Positions 36,402 to 49,180 are shown, counted from the stretch's first letter. The stretch: DNA of 64,000 nucleotides from Aquatica leii (GCA_035610365.1 CM069432.1:126242255-126306254), one strand, 5' to 3'. Numbers and translations: made by a program. Notes: generated by a model from the sequence alone, not told the origin.

Positions 36402-38500
36402 CTTATAATCTAGTCCATATTTTTGGGTAAACCCTTTAGCAACTAACCTAGCCTTAAATCTAACGTTTTTATCGCTATCAACCTTAACTTTAAAAACCCA
36501 TCGATTTTTTACTACATTTGTATTAAGAAGTCTATCTACTAAAATCCATGTGTTATTAAAATTTAACGAATTTAACTCCGATTTTATAGCCTATTCCCAC
36601 TTACTCGCATTGCTACATTTCCGAGCCTCAAAAATTTTACTAGGTTCTACGTAACTTGAACAAGCATAATATAGTTCAAAATTGGGAAACAATTCTTGTT
36701 TCCTGTCTCTGACAGGGTACCTTCTTTCAGCACTTGTATCTGTCAATATGGCCAGAGGTTCTCTAGTCTCTTAAACACCAGAATTTCTTTTTCTTGACTT
36801 TCGAGGGTACTTGCTTCTCCAACCTCGTTCGGATTTTGTAACATCACCATCTGCATCAACACTGTCGGTAACAACTATGCGAGTTTCTTGATGATCGCCA
36901 GCTAAGTTTAAACGACCAAATACTACAAAATCAGTTTTATCATTGCAACCCTCAGCACTAGCCCTTCTTGTTTTGTTGAAATTACTTGTGCCAATAGTTT
37001 CCTTCTTAAATATTATATCCCGACTTCTTACAACCTTTTGTTGTGATGGAATCCACACTCTGAAACCGTCTTTTTCATGGCAATAACCTACAAAGTGACC
37101 AGGTGTACCTTTTTATCCCACTTGTTTCTTCGTTCTTTCGCAACATGAACATAGCATTCTGTCCCGAACACTTTAAAATGTTGTAGACTGACGTATTCCT
37201 TTCCCATCCAGTGTTCAAAAGATGACTTGCCTTCAACTCGAGTAAACCCAGTTCTGTTTAACACAAAAGTAGCTGTGTTAACTGCTTCTGCCCACAGATT
37301 TATCGAAAAACCTTTCGCATGTAACATGGATCGTGCACTTTCAACAAGTGTTCGGTTCTCACGTTCGGCACTCCCATTTTGTTCAGGTGTATAAGGCATT
37401 GTCATTCGAAAAACAATGCCATATTCCTCCAATACACGTTTCACTTCTTTATAATCAAATTCGCGACCACCATCAGTCATTAAACAATTAATTGGAATTC
37501 CATTGGTGATACACTCTTTAATAAATTTTTAAACACTCTCAACGACTTCACCTTTTTGCTTGAGGAAAAATTTGTCGCATCCTTCCATTTCATAAGTGCA
37601 CACAAACGCATCACCACGACTGAATTCTCTTTGTTGCTTGTCTCTTGAACGTTTAGGGCAATTCTTAATAAAATGCCCAAACTCGTGACATTTATAGCAC
37701 TTGTATTCTTTTCTTTGCTTTTCTTTCTTTTGAGCCTTTGGATCAACCAAAGCAACAGGTTCTTCGTGTTTTGCGGGCACCCTCATTTCAATTAATCTTA
37801 ATCGCTCTAATCCTCTAATAATAAATTAACTGTTCTCTCTGCCACTGGGATATACTCTCAAACACTTTTAAACTCAAAATATTCTACTGAAAGTGTCGAT
37901 AGAATACGACTCATTAAAAGTAAATCCAGAAGTTTAGTTTTTACTAGACGTTCCAATTCATCATTCAATTCGAAGAAATTTTTTTGCAACTTAGCAACAT
38001 GCGTAGCCACATTTTCACAGGGATTTTTTGTTACTTTAAAAAATTCCTCCATTAGTCGATCCACACGTTGACCGAAACTCTGTTCATATACATACTTTAA
38101 CTTTTGCCATGTATCCATTGAAGTTCGGCACGTTGACGTTAACTCTAGATTGTTCTCGTTCAAGGACCCAACAATAATTAACTGTACCAAGGCATCACCC
38201 TTTTTAAATGCTTGATGCACTCTCTTGTTAAATGCATCGTCATCATTACTATTCGTTGATTCCACTGATTAGACACGAACAGGTGCTGTTTTTTCACCTG
38301 TAATATAATCGTGAACATCATGATGTATCAACAGTAATTCAAGTTGACGTTTCCGTTTTGCCCAATTGCTTGCACCTTCCAATTTTTCAATGTGCGCTTT
38401 GAAATCCATCTTCAACAAAGAACATACAAGCATAAACATACAACAGGAAGTACACCATAGTACATACAGTTGGTTACAAAAAAAAAGCAGCAAAAAACAA

Positions 38501-38559
38501 CGTTGCTAATTTGTATAAAAATAATACTTCAACACTATGCAGTCATCTCAGAAAATGTA
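38501..38559. other. Junction between copia and a DDE remnant
   Basis: A short AT-rich stretch in which the copia 5' terminal repeat would be expected but none is recognisable. Confidence 0.4.
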
Positions 38560-38960
38560 TTCTCAACTTAATCGGATTTAAGTCGCAGTGGTAAGATGGG
38601 AAACGTAACACTGTATGTCCGTGTTTTTTAAGGAGTTCATCTACATAATATGTTTTCGAATAATTAAATTGTTTCACTAACATTATTAGTGCTGTTTCAT
38701 GTATTTCATTTGTTGTTGTTAGTCCATTATTTTCGAGTCATTGTCGAATGCTTTCCTTACGTTCTGCTTGCGTTGGAAGTCTATTAATTTGTACAATGTG
38801 GCACGCTGTATTATCCATAAAAACAATACCATTAGGAAGCAAATTTGAAATGAATTGTTTTTCCTTTCACCATAAATATGATTCATGTCGTCGTGATAGT
38901 CACCGGACAAATCCATATGATCCACCTGCATGTACAATAATATATATATACAGAGATATC
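38560..38960 (-). pseudogene. DDE transposase remnant (Tc1/mariner/IS630-like)
   Basis: Read right to left on the minus strand, one frame gives VDHMDLSGDYHDDMNHIYGE. In another frame GIVFMDNTACHIVQINRLPT begins near 38835; its D-N before a Cys-His pair matches the second catalytic Asp block (usually 'MDNA.YH'). About 200 bases further on, HTVLRFPSYHCDLNPI (near 38600) is the third catalytic block of the DDE_3-type endonucleases that are common in insect genomes. The N-terminal half with the first Asp is absent, and at least one frame change and some stops interrupt it. It lies directly beside the 5' side of the copia fossil, so one insertion may have truncated the other. Confidence 0.7.
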
Positions 38961-39782
38961 TGACACTGTTCTGTCCACAACATGTTTAATAGTATTTCTG
39001 GCTTCGGATTGAAAGGGTTTTCAATGATTTAGATTCCATGTTAGTAAATAACAACTGAAACAATACAGAAAAAAAGTATTGTAAAAATCTCCATCAAAAA
39101 TAAGTTATTGTTTGTAGAATTAACACTGAAAATAAATACAGATTTTACTATTTTAGAGTAAGGAATATAAATTAGTAATTGATGTTGAGGTTATGCTACA
39201 AAGCCTATACTGAAAAAAATGTTTATAAATTCACATACCTTGTTCGCAAATAACGCCATTTGATAGAGTCTTGATGAAGACTATTTGAACAACCACGAAT
39301 TTTTCAGTAAAACTGCAGATAAATATGTAAACAAACACGAGGCAACCAAGGAAAGTACTTGCCAATTGTGATTTGTGGAAATATTTACCGCGTCCAATTT
39401 TAAAGTTAGTTGACATATTTTCCGGGTACTTTGTTTACTTAGACGCTCTGTACGTTACCTTCGAGAATGAATTTGAAAAATATGTGCGTCCTTACTTTCT
39501 TAGAATAACAACTTTAACTATCTTATGTGATAATGCTATTTTAAATTTATTTTAATTTTTAGTGCTGGCGAATTACAGAGAAGAAATGCGTACTTTTATA
39601 ACAGTGAAATAAACATGAGAGCATTATTTTTAATTTAGAATTTAGAAATTTATGAAAATTTTTATTTTCCAATTTATTGCTTGTGTTGATGCATACGCGA
39701 TGTATGTACTTACCGCTTCCTAACCAATAAACATTTTTTTGTTTTTAATAATTTTTTTAGGGTAAATGGTATATTTATTTAA

Positions 39783-39920
39783 AGTTGAGATTTAGTAGAG
39801 TGAGAAGCCCCTTAAGACAAGGAAAGAAATCAAATACATTAAAGTGGCTTCATTACTACATAAAATAATGAAACTTTTTACATAAGCTTGCCGCTATACA
39901 ACAGATGGTACTGCTGTAAA
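39783..39920 (+). repeat. Second copy of the TTAA element, left end only
   Basis: Begins after TTAA (39779-39782) with agttgagatttagtagag. It continues with gagaagccccttaagac and aaagtggcttcattac, matching 33799-33895 with substitutions. No right end was found. Confidence 0.7.
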
Positions 39921-42689
39921 ACTGATAACAATGCATGTCGACAATACTTTTTATTTATCAATTAAACCGTGTATCTTTTGTTATCGTCTACATTTCAAAA
40001 CGTGATTTTCTTTAGTTAACATTTTTAGGAAGCCGCATTCTTAGGCTATTATCCCGACACGTTTTTCTTTGCAACCGTAACCCTCTGTTTCCTGTGATAA
40101 TAATGTTTTAACCATATCCTCAAAAATTAGTAGTAGAAAATTGCTTAGCATAAATCAAAATTATAAAAATATTTTATCGGGCCTGTATTCAGCTTTGATT
40201 CGCAATTAAGTTAATTCTCGAAACGTAGCACATAATACATTTTGTTACGTTAGGTCAGTGTCAACACGAAGAAATAAAGATTGGCATATGCACACTACCT
40301 ACTCAGGTAACAATTTGGAAATTCCGTAGAAATCGAACGTTAGACATTTGAGACTAGATTTTGGATAAACAAGTTGTTAATTTAGAAGATAAAATATAGC
40401 ATCTATACAATATCAAAATAAAAGTTGTAATAAAACATTTAAAAAATATAAATTTTCAGCTTTATTGACGCAGTTAATAAAAAGAAATCAAAAATAATGT
40501 GTGATTAAGATGTTTAATTAACTGTTTTAAGAACTACACAATTCTTCTCAGTAATTTGCTGACACTAAAAATAAAAATAAATAGAAAATAATGTTATCAC
40601 ATAAGACAAGAGTTAAACTAAATTGTTACAGATGTTGAAATGAGCTCATGTTGTGTAGATTAGTCAAACTACTTGAATAAATAAATAACACTGCAAAAAT
40701 TAAGCTATTAATGCAAGACAAGTATTTTTAGAGTACAATTATTAAATTATTTACACACTTTACAAGCGTATTGTAAAATTTCAGCTAAAAAATGTATGCA
40801 TAATAGGTATCATATTCATGTATCGAAACAAACCTAAGAAGAAAATTGATAATATAAAACGAAATTATGTTATGCACTATAAACGATGTTTTTTCTATGT
40901 ACTAGCATACGTCCGGCCCGTTGTTTAAAAGTGATAACATTACTCCACTGATAAGATTTCATACAAATAACATAAACATTTCAATAAGCGGCGTTGAAGA
41001 AAATAACTAATCTCATATTTATGTATTTGTACTGAATAATAAAAAGACGAATGTTAGGTAGATTTCTTTCCAGTAACGATATCAGTTTTATGCGTTCTGA
41101 GAAGACAGTATCGTATTTGTGTACTTATCACTTGCGCGGATATCAACAGTCGTAGGCGGAGTTACAGTTCGATCACGTATCACAATAGATTTTTCAATTT
41201 TTTTCGTTTTATTTTGAATTTCCTGACGTTATTTACGAAAATAGAATTTATATAATTTATTTTTCTAAGCGTTGTGAATTTGTCTATAGCAGGGTTCTTT
41301 TTGTAGTTGAAGATGATTTTTTTAGAATTTGGCACTATTTTGGAAATCCTTCGATGTAATTTAGCGATTTACAAGAAGAAATCCGTATAAATTTTAATTT
41401 TTTATTTATATTATAAAAAAATATAATTTATCTCACTCTGTCGTTTCATAATAATAGTATAACAAAATAACGCTGTCGTTTATAAGACCATGTATCTATT
41501 ACATAAAGAAAACGGAAAAAAGGCGGAGTGGATGAAAGAAGTATGGAGAAAGAAGAAACAGTTAAGAGGAGATGAGAAAAAAAGGAAATGTAATAGATGT
41601 AAATAGAATGTGATGTAATGTAAATATAGTTAATTTGTAACACTTAAGGAAAACAATTAAAGTTAAACATATATAATTGTGAAAAAATAACTATTTGTTT
41701 AAAAATTTCTCACCAGGTAAAACTTGTACACCATTTTTTGAGCTTATTTATTAACCGATTGAATTCGGATTTTTACAGTGAATTTTGTATATAAATACGA
41801 ATGGAACGCCCAAGCGCGCTTTTTTTAATTAAATGTTTTAAAATATTTTTGAAAAAATTGGGCTTGGGCGATCCATTAAGACTAGACTAGATTCTAGAAA
41901 TTTTTAAATTTGTTTGAAAAGAAATATTAAAAAACAACCCTAAGAAATGGTTTACAAGTTCTACTAGTTTGGTTTTTAAATCACTGAAATTTCTCTAAGA
42001 TATCTGATATGAATATCTTTGGTTCGTGTTGCAGAACACAACATGACATAACTGAACTCCAACGCAAATCATATGATCAGAGTAAAAATTGTTTTCACAA
42101 ATGTACCTATTCCAAACTTTTTCTAAGTAGTTTATCTCTAAAAATGACTATAAATCTAACTATGTAAAGTGTGAACATACTCTAAATAGAATTTATTTTG
42201 TTTCCCAAGTAAAACAAAATTATCAGTGGGGCTCATTGAAATCTAAAATGTTTTTATTTTTGTTAATTGAAGTTTAAAGTAACATCAATAAAGCTACAAG
42301 TGGATGTCTGGCAAAAATTCAAAATTCTATATAATAAATATAAAATACAAAATAAAATTAATTGAAAAATAATCACAGAGAAAAACCTACTAGAAGAAAA
42401 CACCTAAAAAATGTGTTCATTCACGATCCACTAAACTAACATTAAAAGACTTTTGTTTTATGACAACGTGTAAAAATGTTTTTCATTTAAAATAACATAT
42501 TCAGTTAATTTGCAAAAATATTGACTTATTCTGTAAAAAAAATATTTCTAGAGACCACTAAACTTTTATCCAAAATATTCTTTGTTAGGTATATATTAGC
42601 AAGTTATTTTCGTTACTTCCGGATTTATTCATAACATAGTATGACTTTTTAGAATCTCAGTTTTTCAATGAGGGAGGTGCATCATTCAG

Positions 42690-42930
42690 CGACGTTTCGT
42701 GTCACTTATTTTACTGTATTATTTTTAACAAATAATTATAGTATGTTATTCATAAAATATATATCTGGACACACTACGTTTTTGTTTTTCTAGGCGTGAA
42801 CGTCACGGAAAGTCGCCTTCAAAAAGCAAATTGTTTTAGGTTATAGACGTGAACACTAGAGACACGAAACGTAGCCATAAAAGTAGTTTAGAGTGGTTTT
42901 TATTGCCTCTCCTAAGGAAGACAAGATCTA
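42690..42930. repeat. Eroded relative of the hammerhead-like foldback
   Basis: The right part (42853-42926) has gacacgaaacgtagcc, gtttagagtggttttt and ctcctaaggaagacaag, matching the arm at 2947-3012. The left part has the inverse, gcgacgtttcgtgtcac at 42690-42706. CTGATGA itself is no longer present. Confidence 0.6.
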
Positions 42931-44884
42931 ATACTAATTACAACCTAACAAACATGAGGATAAACTACTTTACCGTTATAGACGTAGTTTGAGTACAGTA
43001 ATCCAAAAATACTTAAAATTTAAATAAAAAAATTAACTACATACTTTTAACTGTAGCAGCTTTACAAAATTATGCATAGTTATAATTTAGAGATTTTTGA
43101 ATAGTTATACATTATTATTGTTGATTGTTTTATCGACACCTTAATAAAACTGGAATTATATATTTTTAAATTGGGATAGAGACTTAAGTAACTAAAAAAG
43201 GCACATGTATAGAAGAAAACACCTGAATAACGACAGACAAAAACTTAAACAGTGAATTTACTGACAATATCTAATCGCATTTAAAAATATCGACTTGTTC
43301 ATTTATGTTTGCACAAGTTTCGTACAATCATTTCTTGCACTTGTCGCATCTGAACCACTCATCTCTTTTTCTAATTTTTGAGTATGTAGGACAACAATGA
43401 TCGTAATTTACGTAACAAGCGTCGACAGTAAAGCATAGCATAACTAATTTTATGCTATCAAATTTTGACGAGAGTAATTATTTTTGTTGCCTTTTGTAAA
43501 ATCTTTTGTTTTCTAAAAACAAAAATTAAAATCACCAGCAATATAACGTTGGTCGTACAATTATTAAACAATTTGTCAAATTTGATATTAACTTTAAAGT
43601 CGTTTTTTCAATGTTAACTGCATTTCAAAGTTTAAATGACTTTGCCACTTGTCGCATATTAGTTCTAATATAATAATTGATTTTTAACATTTAGTTTCAT
43701 GTGGATTTTACTCTCATTTGCAACACTAGATCTTCTTTCCTCATTACGTAACTACACTAACGAACGTGTATTGACGTTTGACATGTTGGTAGCACATTTA
43801 ACGTCATTCGATAAACTGTTCTTATCATTTGTAATAACTTTAACTTTTATTTGCTTTTCCTTTAAAATTTTTTGAACCAATTTTATTTTTATGATTGTTT
43901 TCTTTTTCGTTTTGTTTTTCAAATTATTATTTAATTTGATTTTATAGAGTGTGCAAGTTATGACTGCTGCTGTTTTACATATGCGTGTCCTAGTAGTTAG
44001 TAGTTCTATTTCTAGTACTCTTCGTTAGATAAAGTCGAATTGCCAAATTGCTTTTAAAGAAAAATACAGTGAGTTTGATTCGTCTTTTTCCAAAGTTGTT
44101 TGAATAACTTGCATCCTAGAAATAGAAGAAAGTAAAGTTTTGGCATGCTTCAGTAATTCAGTGGTAGATTCAGTTACATCGTCCTTTTCTGTAACTTTTA
44201 GAATATTAATAGGTTCAACTACGCAAAACATATCATTTGTAAAGACATGTCAATGTAGCCGATGCGTTCTCATTTTCTCAAATTCCTAATCGAAGTTTGT
44301 TGTGCAGCATCTAGCAAATAAAAAAAACGAACTTCAATTAGACTAATATTTTGTGTGTATGTTAATTTGCACTTAGCCTCTTGACTGACAAACAACAACA
44401 AATGTTTCTAAAGTTGCTATATTTAGAAACTGAGGTTTCATGCTAACACGGAGGTTCATGAACATTGCAGCGTTTATACATATTAGTGCAGTAAACAATG
44501 TTTCTCCTTCAGCTGAAATTTGTTTTTATCCTTTGAACGGTCGTGACTTCCATCTCATCAACGTTATAAACTTTTGATAGTAAAAACTTCTTTTAACCTT
44601 ATCTTTTTAAAGATCAAAATAGTAAGTGTTTACATCTGTTCTATTAAAATTGTTCGCATCGTAATCAGTGCTGTTCTTAGGTGCACAATCGTGCCAAAAA
44701 AGGTAGAATGTTTAGCTATTTTGCACAGTGGCACCTCTTCAAAGAAAAGTGCACAATAATTGTTTATTGACTTTACTAGTGCATAAATGCTTATTTTTAT
44801 ACTAAGATAAGAACGTCTTCCGGGTTTGGACCGTGTCAATGTTGTAACCGAAGTTGCCAACGTTTTGCCCACGTCGACTTACCC

Positions 44885-46330
44885 CTTCAGATTCTAAACC
44901 ACCTCGTCTATACGGACTTCCCAAAATTCAAAAACAAGGTATTCCCTTTCGACCTATCGTTAGTACTATTCAATCTCTCACCTACAAGCTAGTTAAGTTC
45001 TTGTCCAACATTCTTTGCGAGTTTACAGGTAAAACCTCTTCTCATATCCTCAACTCTCAGCATTTTATTCAACGTCTGCAAACTATAAAACTTGAACCCC
45101 AAGATCTTCTGGTGAGTTTTGATGTCACTTCACTTTTACTAAAGTTTCTATTAAGGATTCGCTTATTATCATCGAACAGATTCTGTCTCAACATGGCAAG
45201 GACTTGAGTTTGGTTCCTCTTATTGATAAGTGTCTATTCTCTACTTACTTCCAATTTGATAACAAGTTTTACGAACAGGTTTCTGGTGCTGCTATGGGTT
45301 CTCCTCTATCACCTGTTGTAGCTAACATTTTTATGGAATCCTTTGAAACGGTTGCTTTGGAATCATCAATATTAAAACCCAAAGTTTAGTTTAGGTATGT
45401 TGATGACACGTTTATTGTTTGGCCTCATGGTCATCTCTGAATTGTCTAAGTTTCTTAATCATCTTAACAATCAACACTTGGATATCAAATTCACTATGGA
45501 AATCGAAAGTAATGGTTCTCTCCCATTTCTTGACGTTCTTGTGACTCGTAAGCCCGACGGACTTCTGGGCCATTCTGTTTATCGCAAACCCACCCATACT
45601 GATAGATACTTTCATGCTTCGTCTCATCATCATCCTGCACAGAAACGTTCTGTTATTGAATCTTTGGTTCATCGTGCTTTCTCTATTTGTCAACCTGAGA
45701 ATCTAGACTCGGAACTCTGTCATCTTACTAGAACTTTAGTGAGCAATGGTTATATGAAGCGAGATATTCATAGAGTTATTAATAGTCCTCTACATCCACG
45801 TACTCGATTACCTAAGAACATTTCTACTCCCGAATCCAATCCGAAATTGGCTTTTTTGCCTTACATTTACAAGCTTACAGATTAAATAAGGAAACTTCTT
45901 CATAAGAATGGTATCAAACCTATTTTCAACTCGACAGGCAAAATCTCTCAGATTCTTCCTTCTCCCAAGGACAAATTTCCTACACTTTCATTTCAAGGTG
46001 TATACCAAACTCCTTGTTCCTGTGATTTAGTCTACATCGGTAAAAGCGGTCGTTCCGTCATAACACGCAATTCAGAACATGATCGTTGGATAATAAAAAA
46101 GCATATTTCCAAATCTAGTGTTGCTAAACATCATTTTACTACAGGTCACAATATAGATCTTGATAACATTTCCGTGATTGCAAAATCTCCACTCCTTTTC
46201 AATAAAAAAATCCAAGAGAGGATAGAAATCATCAACACCCCAATAACTTCAATCGTGATCACGGATTCAAATTATGCCCTCTTTGGTTTCCTGTCGTTAT
46301 TCCTTTATCGAAAACACGCCCTCGTTCCAC
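44885..46330 (+). pseudogene. Penelope-type reverse transcriptase plus GIY-YIG endonuclease, broken
   Basis: The RT part begins with PPRLYGLPKIQKQGIPFRPI, the signature opening of PLE reverse transcriptases, and continues with SSHILNSQHFIQRL and LVSFDVTSLL. GAAMGSPLSPVVANIFME follows near 45285, then the catalytic FRYVDDTFIVW near 45390. The thumb region includes LDIKFTMEIESNGSLPFLDV and YRKPTHTDRYFHASSHH. The GIY-YIG nuclease follows at about 45995-46200 (GVYQTPCSCDLVYIGKSGRS), which nicks target DNA in the family. In the family both domains sit in one polypeptide. Here the N-terminus is missing and several breaks interrupt reading, so no protein can be expected. Confidence 0.88.
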
Positions 46331-46418
46331 CGTAACCCAATCAGAGTCGAGCTTAATCAGCCGTGACGATACTTCTTCTTTATATACGAAAACTATTTCT
46401 TTTTAAGTCACTTCTATG

Positions 46419-46738
46419 GAGTTTAGAATATGGCTTGGTTCATAAGTTGATTACCTAACTCTGTAGTGGTTCTTTGTTAGATTTTCGTTTGCTTTTTCAA
46501 GTTTATCGGTTTCTTTCTTACCTTTTCTGAGTTTAGAATCTGGCTTGGTTCATAAGTTGATTATCTAACTCGGTAGTGGTTCTTTGTTAGATTTTCGTTT
46601 GCTTTTTCAAGTTTATCGTTTTCTTTCTTACCTTTTCTGAGTTTAGAATTTGGCTTGGTTCACAAGTTGATTACCTAACTTTTAAGAAGTGTTTAGTTAG
46701 ATTTCGGTTGCTTGTTTGAATTCTTCGATTTCTCTCAC
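46419..46738 (+). repeat. 110-bp tandem repeat, about three units, in the PLE 3' region
   Basis: Units start with gagtttagaat at 46419, 46529 and 46639. The first two are nearly identical, sharing ggcttggttcataagttg and gtggttctttgttagatt; the third is diverged in its second half and runs into the hammerhead-like core. Confidence 0.93.
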
Positions 46739-46800
46739 GCCCTGATGAAGCCCCTTACGAAAGTGGGCGAAACGTTGGCAACTTCGGTTACAACATTGAC
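46736..46800 (+). ncRNA. Hammerhead-ribozyme-like core in the PLE terminal region
   Basis: CTGATGA (46742-46748) is followed by a possible stem II (agcccc...gtgggc) and GAAAC (46769-46773). A third helix could form from gttggcaac directly after. Hammerhead ribozymes are an established component of PLE terminal repeats. The inverted 5' copy keeps gtgggc and aaacgttggc but not a clear CTGATGA. Cleavage activity cannot be judged from sequence alone. Confidence 0.65.
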
Positions 46801-46882
46801 ACAGTCCAAACCTGGAAGACGTTCTTATCTTAGTATAGACTCCGGCCGTGGAACCCTTCGCTATTACATGCTTATTTTTAAT

Positions 46883-48524
46883 TTTCTGCTATTTTTAAAC
46901 TGAAATGTGCACAGTTGGCGCTAAAATATGAATACTAGCAGCTGTCAGCTATCATCGTTATTATCATATTGGAATTAAATAATGTTTTAGATTGTTTTTT
47001 TTTGGCAACCTCATTCTACCATATTTTTAACGTAGTTGTCCAATTGTTGCTCTAACTCTGCCATTCCTTGGAATATTTTTTTTTGTTTTAAAAATTTACA
47101 TCTTTTTTTTTTAATTCGAATTTTTTGTACAGTTGCGTTTCATTTTTAAACTTAGTATTTGTAATTGTCATATTGAAAGCAGGAAAATTTTCTTTTCAAA
47201 TAGACGTGTTTAATTTTTTTAACTATATACATATTTCAGTTACATAGTTTTAGCGTTGTTTTAGTCTAGTTTCGCACAATTATTAATAAATAGAATTATA
47301 AATCAAATTAGTATTTGACCATAAAATATAGAAGAATTTGAGAAATGTTTAATCAATAGTAGGTACAAGGCAAATCGTAAATTGTTTGAATTTAGACATC
47401 ATGACTTAGGCACTAATAACTAATATGATTGTTTAAATTATTTGATTATTTTGTTGTTATATTATTTTGAAGAATTGATTCCATTTAAAATTTTTCCGTT
47501 TTTTGTGACTGAGAAATAGATATACGAATTCATCATATCGTCATTTTATCTTTTAGAACATCTAAACGTGGCATTGTTAAGATCAGCTTACATAACAAAT
47601 CTAAATTTGTTTTGATTACACCGAAATCTTGCTACTACAACTTGTTTGCAAATCAGAAAATGTATCTTATGATTATAAAGCGTAGCAAAACATGATATAA
47701 CACGTACACTTTTAATGTTTCTTCTTGTTGCTTACATAAGTTTAATATTGAACTTTTGTCTTTGATTATGAATTATGCAAGAATACAGTGCACGCCCACA
47801 AAAAATGTTATTTCTCACGGAGTGCGAAAACATCCTTAAGAAAAAGACAATGTTATCATCCCGTTGTAAAAACTAGTCAGCTTTAAAAATGATAAAAAGT
47901 TTTAATCATCTTTGATACAATTAAAGAAAAAATAAATAGTTTTGGAAATGAATATACTTGTTTATTTCAAGTGTTTGTTGAAATCATATGATGAATTTCC
48001 AATAAGTACCGACCAACACTTGGCAATGTTATATCAAAAACAAAATGCAATAAAAAAAATTACAAATGTATATATTATATGTAGAGTACACAATATGTAA
48101 TCATAATTTTTGATTTTTACGAATTTAGTTATCCACATTTTTCTATTTTTTTTCCTTCAAAATAATTACATAAAAATGATGTTTTTCACGATGACGTCTG
48201 AAATAATTCTGATTGCGGTTTAGAAAAAAAGAAAACGTTTAGATATATGTACATTGAATGTAAGACAACAGCTACCACAGAAAATTGCATGCGTCGTTTT
48301 TTCTTAAACGCAAAATAAAATAATAACAACTGTGATAGCCGTGATAACTAAATGCGACATCTAAATAAATAAGAATGTTAAATTGCTATTTGTAGAAATT
48401 TGATTCCCAACACCCAGTTCTGTTTAGAACAGAGACTCGTTTTAAATTATGGTAGTTCATGAATTTGCTTTTTGCATCTTTTTTGCAACGTTTTAAATTT
48501 TATATCGTTTATTACTTGCAGCTT
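46883..48524. other. 1.6-kb stretch without a gene
   Basis: AT-rich, with no recognised element or coding sequence. Confidence 0.55.
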
Positions 48525-49180
48525 GAAATATGTATGCGCTTTACGTTTTTACTTCCTTTGCGGATAATAAAATTTCTATTGTAACGATTATTATATAGGT
48601 TTTTATTAAAAAATAACTACATATTATCGTTGATATATACATACACTTAAATTAAGTTGTCATTTGCCGCATTTATCTTTAAGCAATTAGTAAACTTATA
48701 CACAAGGCTTATACTGAGTCAGTATATACTATAAACACAGTCGTATCTGATACCAAATTGAAAATTACTTTATAGTCACGTACCTACTTCATGAAATTTT
48801 GAGCACTGCTAAAATTATTTATACTGAAAATTATACCGTGTACGATATCATATTTTTGGGTATGTTTTTATTACGTATTAGAGATCATATAGGTAGAGTC
48901 TCTTATTACTTCGTATTACAAAACTGATTTGATTTAATTAAATTTATTTTTATTCAATTTTGCAATTATTCATCATTTATAACATTTTCTTATTAAATTA
49001 TGGTTTGCTCAACGAGCGTGGAAATATTTTTAAGCTTATGCACATTAAGTACCTTTAATTTTTAACAGTGTGTATCTTATTACTTGTTTACTTTAAATCG
49101 CATCAACCATTTAATAGATAACAATTCTCGACTATACGCGGTGATAAATTACCAATATTACAATGTAAACAATATTATTT
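48525..49180 (+). repeat. Dispersed repeat D, inverted partner at 57285-57985
   Basis: Collinear with the reverse complement of 57285-57985 along its whole length, with many substitutions and small indels. Landmarks are gctttacgtttttac, tttatagtcacgtacct, tacgatatcat, ttgggtat and acgcggtgat followed by aattaccaa. No protein is encoded in either copy. Confidence 0.75.

Larger units (their letters stand above)
32940..38500 (-). mobile_element. Ty1/copia retrotransposon fossil
   Basis: A broken copia-type LTR element reading right to left. Parts in order on the minus strand are gag (about 38410 to 37860), the zinc knuckle and protease region (about 37790 to 37480), integrase (about 37480 to 36770), reverse transcriptase (about 36700 to 33360, split by insertions) and RNase H (about 33360 to 32940). 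Copia rather than gypsy is indicated by integrase lying before reverse transcriptase and by the style of the RT and gag. No long terminal repeats could be recognised at either end. It is clearly inactive, with several breaks, and is split by two younger elements (33799-35950 and 35996-36401). Coding similarity is still easy to read, which suggests moderate rather than great age. Ends are approximate. Confidence 0.85.
38961..44793. other. 5.8-kb stretch without a gene
   Basis: No recognisable coding sequence on either strand. It contains a second copy of the TTAA element's left end (39783-39920), an inverted pair tggaacgcccaagc / gcttgggcgatcca near 41801-41877, and an eroded relative of the 2.3-3.0 kb foldback at about 42690-42930. 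The rest is featureless AT-rich DNA. Confidence 0.55.
44799..46882 (+). mobile_element. Penelope-like element, 5'-truncated, with inverted ends
   Basis: A retroelement of the Penelope (PLE) class. It starts with an inverted copy (44799-44876) of its own 3' region (46760-46838); shared words are gacgttcttatcttagta and cggttacaacattgac. The coding part holds an RT without the N-terminal portion, then a GIY-YIG endonuclease domain. It is followed by 110-bp tandem repeats and a hammerhead-like core. Inverted or tandem terminal segments and 5' truncation are both usual for PLEs. The copy is inactive, with several breaks. Confidence 0.85.

Noticed and set aside
39231-39555. Overlapping frames on both strands
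   Set aside because: They contradict one another, and neither has a family motif.
43740-44231. Minus-strand frame with Thr/Glu-rich segment
   Set aside because: No homology recognised and no supporting start or splice context.
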